From an uncultured Flavobacteriales bacterium (lineage in GTDB: Bacteria > Bacteroidota > Bacteroidia > Palsa-965): a DNA stretch of 7,351 bases. The notes below the pieces were generated by a model, which made no database searches, had not been told where the DNA came from, and saw nothing but the letters and a program-made list of their open reading frames with translations. The stretch covers positions 1 through 7,351 of the forward strand of contig CAMLEF010000238.1 of the NCBI GenBank assembly GCA_946478675.1. The letters are read 5' to 3'. Shown piece by piece: positions 1 through 5,548 of the stretch (positions are counted from its first letter, which is position 1; the number at the start of each line of letters is the position of its first letter). The translations under genes were made by a program, and so were the position numbers.

Positions 1-3000
1 CCGAAGCAAACGATGTTCGTGCTGAATGCTGCCACCGGTTGCGGGTAAACGACGACAGGTTTCGTCATCGTGTCGGAACATCCTGCAGCCGTCGTCACGA
101 TCAGCTCGGCAGTATACGTTCCGCTCGCGGCATACTGGTGAACGGGATTTTGCGTTGAAGACGTGTTCGCATCACCGAAATCCCATTGCCAGCTCGTCGG
201 CGTTCCGGTGGAAAGATCGCTGAAGGAAGTCGGCTGGCTCGCACACGCCGGATTCGCCGAGAACGACGCGACCGGCAGCGGGTTCACCGTAATCGTTTGT
301 GTTGTCACGCTCGAGCAGCCGCTCGCCACACCTACCGTCAGCGTCACGGTATACGTTCCTGCGGTCGTGTACGTGTGTGAAGTATTCTGCAGCGTATCGA
401 CAGGACTGCCGTCACCGAAATCCCAGCTCCAGTTTGTCACTGCGGTAGTTGCGGTCGAATTATCGGTAAACGTCAGCGGCGCATTTTCGCACACGGAAGG
501 ATTCACCGTCATCGCTGCCTGTACGGTGTTGCTCACTGTTACGACGTGAAACACCTGGTCGGTACACCCTGCCCCACCCGACACGATCAATGATGCGAGG
601 TACGATCCTGCTGCTGCATATGTGTGCGTCGTGAGCGGACCTGTTGTACTCGTGTTGCTGTCGCCGAAATCCCAGGTCCATGCGCTCGGTGATCCGGTCG
701 ACAAATCTGTAAACGTCGTTTGACTGCCGACGCAAACGGTGTCGTACGAAAATTCTGCGACCGGGATTCCCGTCACCGTTACCGGCGCAGTGAATGTGCT
801 GTCGCAACCGCTGGCGTTCGTCACCACAAGTGTAACCGTGTACGTGCCCGGTGTGATGTAGATGTAATTCGGATTCGACGCGAACGAGTTGTTGCCGTCG
901 CCGAAATCCCAATACCAGTTCGTGATCGGCGTCGGATCGGTCGAGAGATCGGTAAAGTTCGTGACGTTGCCGAGACAAACCGCGCTTGCAGAGAACGACG
1001 GAACAGGAACCGTATTCACCGTGATCGTCTGGCTCAGCGTATCGATGCAGCCGGCGTTGTTGCCTGCGATGAGCGTGATCGTGTACGTGCCGCCGATCGT
1101 GTAAACGTGCGAAGGATCCTGGTTCGGATCAACCGGAGAACCGTCACCGAAATCCCAGGTCCACGTATTCGGCGCGCCTGTTGTCGTATCGGTGAAGGCT
1201 ACGGCTTGTTGCGCGCAAACCGTTGTCGACGTAAATCCGGCTTGCGGTTGCGGCAGAACAGTTACGGCTTGTGCTGTCGTATCCGTGCAACCGAAAACAT
1301 TCGACACGATGAGCGTGGTCGTGTAGCTACCGGGAGTCGCATACGTATTCGAAGGCGATTGCGTCGTGTTCAGCGGAGAGCCGTCACCGAAATCCCAGCT
1401 CCAGCCGACTGCAGTCGTCGAATTGTCGGTGTATTGCGTAGGATACGTATGACAAGCCGTGCTCGCCGTAAACGCTGCAACAGGATTCGGTCGCACGATG
1501 ATCGCATGCGAGATGGTATCCGTGCAACCACTTGCATTCGTCACGACGAGCGTCACCGTATACGTTCCCTGCGCGGCATACACGTGCGTGGGCGATTGCG
1601 CGGAAGCATTCGGAGAAGCATCACCGAAATTCCAGTTCCAGGCCGCTGCCGAAGTTGAATTATCGACGAAAGAAGAAGCCGCGCCCTGGCAAACAGTATC
1701 CGCTGCGAATGCGGCAACCGGCAATGCATACACGGTAACGTTTGTCAAAACAGAATCGGTGCAACCGAATGAATTTTGCGTGATGAGCGTAACAGGATAA
1801 CTGCCTGCATTCGCATACGTGTGCGAAGGATTCTGCGAGCTGCTCAACGGCGAATTGTCACCGAAATTCCAGCTCCAGCTCGTCGGGGAATTCGTCGTTG
1901 CGTCGGAAAAATTCGTCGGCGCTCCGAGACAAGGAACGTTGCTCGTGAACGAAGGAACGGTTCGCGGGTATGCGGTGACGGGAATCGTAATGCTGTTGGT
2001 GCAACCCGTCGCGTAACCGGCAGTCAGCGTAACGTTGTACGAGCCGCCGTTTGTATACACGTGATCGGGCGCCGGGTTGTTCGTGTTATCTGTTGTCGCG
2101 TCACCGAAATTCCAGACGTACGTCGTCGGGTTGCCGAGCGAGGTGCTGCTGAACGTCGTCGTATCGTTCGCGCAAACGGAAACCGTTGTGAAGTTCGCCG
2201 TCGGAACCGGGTTCACCGTAACGACTGCCGTTGTCGTATCCGCGCAACCGCTTCCTGCAGCCGCAATGAGCGTGGCGGTATACGTCCCTGCGCTCGCGTA
2301 CGTATGCACCGGGTTCTGCGTGTTGCCGTTAGTCGCATCACCGAAATCCCAGCTCCAGCTCACCGGCGAACCTGTCGTCTGGTCGGTGAACGAAGTCGTT
2401 TGTCCCGAACACGCTGTCGTGCTCGCGAAGTTGGCAACCGGCACAATGTTCACCGTTACCGGGTGCGAAACGAAGCTGCTGCATCCCGCGAAATTCGTAG
2501 CGGTGAGTGTCGCGGTGTAGGTGCCTGCGCTCGCGTACAAATGTCCCGGGCTTTGCGAAGGACTGCTCGTCGCATCACCGAAATTCCATTGCCAGGTAGC
2601 AACGCTGCCGACAGTTGTATTCGTAAACATCGTCGTATCGCCGACGCATTCCACCGAAGCGCTGAACGCAACGAACGGAATCGAATCCACCAGCACCGGC
2701 GCAGTGATCGTATCACGGCAACCGAAGTTCGTCGTAGCGATCATCGTAACCGTGTAGCTTCCTGCGCCCGTATACGAATGCACCGGATTCGCCGTGGTGC
2801 TCGTCGCCGCATCACCGAAATTCCAGCTGTAAGTATTCGTGCCCGTCGAGGTGTTCGTGAAAACGATATTGTTCAATGCGCACACCGTATCGTTGCTCAT
2901 CGAGAAATCCGCAATCGGAAGCGGATGCACCGTTACCGTGTGTTGCACGCTGTCGGAACAACCGCTGCTGTTCGTCACGAGCAATTGGATCGTGTAGATC

Positions 3001-5200
3001 GAATCGTTCGCATTCGCGATATACGTTTCCCCCGAAGGATTCTGCGCGTTCGACGTATTGCCGTTGCCGAAAGTCCAGCTGTAGGTATTGCCGGCGCTGT
3101 TCGTCGTCGTGTTGTTGAATGTTACGTTCAGCGGCGTGCATCCCGAAGTGGGAACCGCCGTAAACACCGGCACCGGTTTCGGCAGCACCGTGATCGTTAC
3201 GCTCGTCGTGCTGATGCAACCGAGCACGTTCACCGTCAGCGTTACCGTTTGTGTTCCGGGATTCGGGAACGTGACGGCCGGCGGCGTGTAAGCAGAAGAA
3301 GTCGTGGGTGTATTGCCTGCGCCGAAATTCCAGGAATAGCTGCCGCCTGCAGTCGACGTGTTCGTGAAGTTGACAACAAGATCTTCGCAGCCCGAAGTCG
3401 GTGCGGCAGAAATCGCAGCGGTCGGCATGGGGTTCACCGTAACAGTCGCCGTTTGCGTGCTCGTTCCGCAATAACCTGTCACCGTCAGCGAAACCGTGTA
3501 CGTGCCGGGCGTATTGTACGTGATCGTGTGCGGTCCTGCTGTGTTCGCCGTTTGTGCATTGCCGAAATTCCACGCATACGTGAGCTGATCACCATACGAC
3601 GATTGCGTAAACGTCACACTTCCGCCCTGGCAGATCGTCGTGTTCAATGGCGTGAAGGTGGCCTGCACTGCAGGATGCACAATAATGTTGACAAGCGAAT
3701 CCCTCGTCCCGCAATGATTCGACACGTATAAATGGATCGAGTGCGTCACCGGGTTGTTGCCGGCCGGAGCAGTAAACGTTTGCGGCCCGATGTTCACCGC
3801 GTTCGAAACGTAAACGTTGTCGACGTACCATTGATACGAAAGCGCACCGCCCGTCGACGTGTTGTTCGATGTCACCACCAGCGGCGTACAACCGACGGTC
3901 GGCGTTACAGTGAGATTCACATCGGGAATCGTGTCGATGACAATCGTGCGCGTCGCCGTTATCGTTCCGCAGGCATTTCCTGCTGTGAGCGTCACCGTAT
4001 ACGTTCCCTGGTAATACGTTTGCGGCGGCGGGTTGCCCGTGCCGGTAATGATCGTGCTGTTGCCGAAATTCCAGGTGTAATTGTTCGCAGGAGAAACGCC
4101 TGTCGATTGGTTCGTGAATGTCACCAGCTGCGGCGAGCAACCCGGGTTGGGCGTCGCTGTAAAATTCACCACCGGCGCACCGACGACCACGATCGGGCTC
4201 ACTGTCGAAACGGAAGTGTTGCAGTTGTTCGCGGCCGTGAGTGTGATCGTGTACGTTCCCGCGACCGTGTACGTATGTGTAGGCGGCACCGGGCTCGTCG
4301 TCGTGATCGGCGGAGAGTTGTCGCCGAAATTCCAGGTGTACGTGTTGGCGTTCTGCGAAGCATTCACCGGCGTCAAGGTCAACGGCAAACAACCCGACAT
4401 CTGCGCGATCGGCACGCTGAACGAAGCGCCCACGTAACGTTCGAAGATCACGATGATCGTGGAAGTCGCGGTACAACCGTTCGGCCCCGTCGCCGTCATC
4501 GTGACCGTGTAGGTGCCGTACGCCGTGTACGTATGCGTGAAAGCCGCGTTCGAAGTCGTCGTATACGGCGCGCTCGCATCGCCGAAATCCCAGGTGTAGC
4601 TCACCGCGCCCGTCGTGAAATTCGAGAACGTCACCACGTCGGTCGTTGCCGGGTCACCGGGCAGCAGGCAGTATTGCGTATCACCGTCGCCGTCATCGCC
4701 TGCAATGCTCATCGCCGGTATCGCGAGCGCCGTCACCGCCATCGTCGCCGTGCTCGTGCATCCCGCGAAATTCGTCACGGTCAATGTCACCGTATACGTG
4801 CCGCCCGCCGCGTACGTGTGCGTCGGGCTCTGCTGCGTGGAAGTGCCCGCATCGCCGAAGTTCCAGGAGTAAGTGGTACCGGCGGCAGTTCCTGTTGAAG
4901 TATTCGTAAACGTCACCGGGTTGCCGGCGCACTGGTTGTTCGGCGCAAAGGTGAACGACGCGGTCGGGATGGGCCAGATCTGCACCGTCACGATGCCCGT
5001 ATCGAGACAGTTGTTCCCCTGTGCCACGACCATAAACGTATAAGTGCCCACCGCCGAAATCGTCGAGTTGTTCGGCGCCGAAAGTCCGCTGGTGTTATCG
5101 AACTGCACACCGTTGCGGTACCAGTCGTAAGTAGCGCCTGCAGCACCCGCGCCCGTACTCGTATTCGTGAAAGAGATGGAAACCGGTCCAGGCCCGCAGA
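1..5200 (-). repeat. Tandem array of about 21 PKD-domain coding units
   Basis: The codon for the Phe of the FGD/FGN core lies with its low coordinate at 177, 417, 666, 903, 1149, 1389, 1626, 1863, 2106, 2343, 2580, 2817, 3069, 3324, 3564, 4065, 4326, 4584 and 4857. Two further units lack the motif but keep the Trp, with the equivalent position at about 3822 and 5115. Unit spacing is 237-249 bases in the left, C-terminal part of the visible protein and 240-273 bases in the N-terminal part, averaging about 82 residues. All cores are in one frame. On the plus strand the most conserved words are near tcaccgaaatcccag and acggtatacgt. A further unit begins at the left window edge (C1770 region). 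Unit borders are approximate; motif positions are read directly. Confidence 0.92.
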
Positions 5201-5315
5201 TGTTGGTTTGCGAGGTAGTGAAGGAAGCGTTGATGTTATTACAGTTGGCAGCGAGGCGCAGGGACGCCGAAAGGGCGATCAGCGTCAGGAAGGCCAGGCG
5301 TAAAAATTTCCCCAT
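1..5315 (-). CDS. Giant secreted PKD-repeat protein (partial, C-terminus beyond the window edge)
   Basis: The frame opens with ATG at 5315-5313 and has no stop down to position 3, giving at least 1771 residues. The N-terminus (MGKFLRLAFLTLIALSASL..LAANC) is a typical signal peptide, probably cut near residue 23, so the protein is exported. The rest is a tandem series of PKD-like beta-sandwich domains. Each has a W-x-W-(D/N)-F-G-(D/N) core, a later H-x-Y-x-x-x-G-x-Y-x-V-T-L strand and a G-C-x-(D/S) end. Canonical cores run from about F153 to F1713. The protein is rich in Thr, Ser, Asn, Ala and Val and nearly lacks lysine. PKD arrays of this kind in Bacteroidota are usually surface adhesins or extracellular scaffold and motility-associated proteins, often exported by the Type IX system. 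The C-terminal sorting domain that would prove this is outside the window, and no enzymatic domain is seen. The leader before the start has no Shine-Dalgarno sequence. Family assignment is firm; the biological role is inference. Confidence 0.93.
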   Translation of the reverse strand, partial: MGKFLRLAFLTLIALSASLRLAANCNNINASFTTSQTNICGPGPVSISFTNTSTGAGAAGATYDWYRNGVQFDNTSGLSAPNNSTISAVGTYTFMVVAQGNNCLDTGIVTVQIWPIPTASFTFAPNNQCAGNPVTFTNTSTGTAAGTTYSWNFGDAGTSTQQSPTHTYAAGGTYTVTLTVTNFAGCTSTATMAVTALAIPAMSIAGDDGDGDTQYCLLPGDPATTDVVTFSNFTTGAVSYTWDFGDASAPYTTTSNAAFTHTYTAYGTYTVTMTATGPNGCTATSTIIVIFERYVGASFSVPIAQMSGCLPLTLTPVNASQNANTYTWNFGDNSPPITTTSPVPPTHTYTVAGTYTITLTAANNCNTSVSTVSPIVVVGAPVVNFTATPNPGCSPQLVTFTNQSTGVSPANNYTWNFGNSTIITGTGNPPPQTYYQGTYTVTLTAGNACGTITATRTIVIDTIPDVNLTVTPTVGCTPLVVTSNNTSTGGALSYQWYVDNVYVSNAVNIGPQTFTAPAGNNPVTHSIHLYVSNHCGTRDSLVNIIVHPAVQATFTPLNTTICQGGSVTFTQSSYGDQLTYAWNFGNAQTANTAGPHTITYNTPGTYTVSLTVTGYCGTSTQTATVTVNPMPTAAISAAPTSGCEDLVVNFTNTSTAGGSYSWNFGAGNTPTTSSAYTPPAVTFPNPGTQTVTLTVNVLGCISTTSVTITVLPKPVPVFTAVPTSGCTPLNVTFNNTTTNSAGNTYSWTFGNGNTSNAQNPSGETYIANANDSIYTIQLLVTNSSGCSDSVQHTVTVHPLPIADFSMSNDTVCALNNIVFTNTSTGTNTYSWNFGDAATSTTANPVHSYTGAGSYTVTMIATTNFGCRDTITAPVLVDSIPFVAFSASVECVGDTTMFTNTTVGSVATWQWNFGDATSSPSQSPGHLYASAGTYTATLTATNFAGCSSFVSHPVTVNIVPVANFASTTACSGQTTSFTDQTTGSPVSWSWDFGDATNGNTQNPVHTYASAGTYTATLIAAAGSGCADTTTAVVTVNPVPTANFTTVSVCANDTTTFSSTSLGNPTTYVWNFGDATTDNTNNPAPDHVYTNGGSYNVTLTAGYATGCTNSITIPVTAYPRTVPSFTSNVPCLGAPTNFSDATTNSPTSWSWNFGDNSPLSSSQNPSHTYANAGSYPVTLITQNSFGCTDSVLTNVTVYALPVAAFAADTVCQGAASSFVDNSTSAAAWNWNFGDASPNASAQSPTHVYAAQGTYTVTLVVTNASGCTDTISHAIIVRPNPVAAFTASTACHTYPTQYTDNSTTAVGWSWDFGDGSPLNTTQSPSNTYATPGSYTTTLIVSNVFGCTDTTAQAVTVLPQPQAGFTSTTVCAQQAVAFTDTTTGAPNTWTWDFGDGSPVDPNQDPSHVYTIGGTYTITLIAGNNAGCIDTLSQTITVNTVPVPSFSASAVCLGNVTNFTDLSTDPTPITNWYWDFGDGNNSFASNPNYIYITPGTYTVTLVVTNASGCDSTFTAPVTVTGIPVAEFSYDTVCVGSQTTFTDLSTGSPSAWTWDFGDSNTSTTGPLTTHTYAAAGSYLASLIVSGGAGCTDQVFHVVTVSNTVQAAMTVNPSVCENAPLTFTDNSTATTAVTNWSWDFGDGSPVDTLQNTSHTYTTAGTYTVTLTVGVASGCSSVTTQTITVNPLPVASFSANPACASQPTSFSDLSTGTPTSWQWDFGDANTSSTQNPVHQYAASGTYTAELIVTTAAGCSDTMTKPVVVYPQPVAAFSTNIVCF
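5247..5315 (-). other. Signal peptide of the PKD-repeat protein
   Basis: Residues 1-23 show a short basic start (K3, R6), a hydrophobic core (LAFLTLIALSA) and a small-residue stretch ending in LAA just before N24-C25. This fits a Sec signal peptide with cleavage after about A23. The Cys at residue 25 is not preceded by a clear lipobox at the right spacing, so a lipoprotein is less likely. The cleavage point is estimated by eye. Confidence 0.75.
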
Positions 5316-5476
5316 ATGAGGTGGCAGAAGGTGGTTAGGGACCGGATTAAAGCCGGCTTAAAAGTACGTATTCAGCAGCGAAAGGGTTTCTTTTTCAGGC
5401 AGAAGCAGGAAATTTTCATGGAATTTTTGGAGAATCAGAGTTAACGCTTAAATTTGCACCCGCTTAACCAAACAAC
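5316..5476. other. Intergenic region between the PKD gene and tRNA-Glu
   Basis: These 161 bases separate the minus-strand PKD gene from the plus-strand tRNA. They hold the tRNA promoter (5426-5456) and, nearer the PKD start, a perfect 10-base palindrome AAGCCGGCTT at 5350-5359 flanked by A/T. A minus-strand box TACTTTTA (5366-5359) resembles the Bacteroidota -7 element weakly, but no matching TTTG lies 19 bases upstream, so I do not call a PKD promoter. No open reading frame of note is present. Confidence 0.6.
5426..5456 (+). promoter_or_regulatory. Bacteroidota-type promoter of tRNA-Glu
   Basis: TTTG at 5426-5429 is followed by exactly 19 bases and then TAAATTTG at 5449-5456. This matches the known Bacteroidota vegetative sigma consensus TTTG-N19-TAnnTTTG without mismatch. 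Transcription would start a few bases downstream, around 5461-5465, leaving a short 5' leader before the mature tRNA end at 5477. The start point is inferred, not seen. Confidence 0.82.
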
Positions 5477-5548
5477 GGCCCGTTCGTCTAGGGGTTAGGA
5501 CATCAGATTTTCATTCTGGTAACAGGGGTTCGATTCCCCTACGGGCTA
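5477..5548 (+). tRNA. tRNA-Glu (anticodon UUC)
   Basis: A complete 72-base cloverleaf can be folded by eye. The acceptor stem is 5477-5483 with 5541-5547 (one G-U pair at the end), the D stem 5486-5488 with 5499-5501, the anticodon stem 5503-5507 with 5515-5519, and the T arm 5524-5528 with 5536-5540 around loop TTCGATT. The anticodon TTC is at 5510-5512, which decodes glutamate codons. The discriminator base is A5548 and CCA is not encoded. The gene is followed by a terminator hairpin. Its 3' half is also the antisense end of the recombinase gene, which suggests that it is the integration target of the neighbouring element and has been restored by the insertion. Confidence 0.97.

Noticed and set aside
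26..223. Small plus-strand frame near the left edge
   Set aside because: It is antisense to the PKD gene, with low-complexity composition and no support.
163..4437. Plus-strand Val/Thr-rich frames with regular spacing (for example 163-549, 2077-2520, 4081-4437)
   Set aside because: They mirror the repeat period of the PKD gene on the opposite strand, have no independent start signals or domains, and break at each divergent unit.
177..4857. Regular spacing of short conserved words suggesting a CRISPR-like or satellite array
   Set aside because: The period of about 240 bases and perfect frame preservation show protein-domain repeats, not short repeats with unique spacers.
1776..4898. Two long abutting plus-strand frames of 651 and 388 codons (1776-3731 and 3732-4898)
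   Set aside because: They are antisense to the PKD array. Their products are Arg/His-rich low-complexity strings with no domain, produced because the repeated coding sequence on the other strand avoids stop triplets in this frame.
460..4932. Minus-strand frames at 460-978, 2456-2716, 2812-3573, 3589-4476 and 4693-4932
   Set aside because: They are shifted frames of the same PKD coding strand, with Arg/His-rich products. The true frame is open throughout and carries the WxWDFGD motifs.
5316..5330. Possible Shine-Dalgarno sequence before the PKD start (ggtgg/gaggtgg on the plus strand)
   Set aside because: The purine-rich word is on the plus strand; the gene is on the minus strand, where it reads CCACCTC and cannot act as a ribosome binding site.
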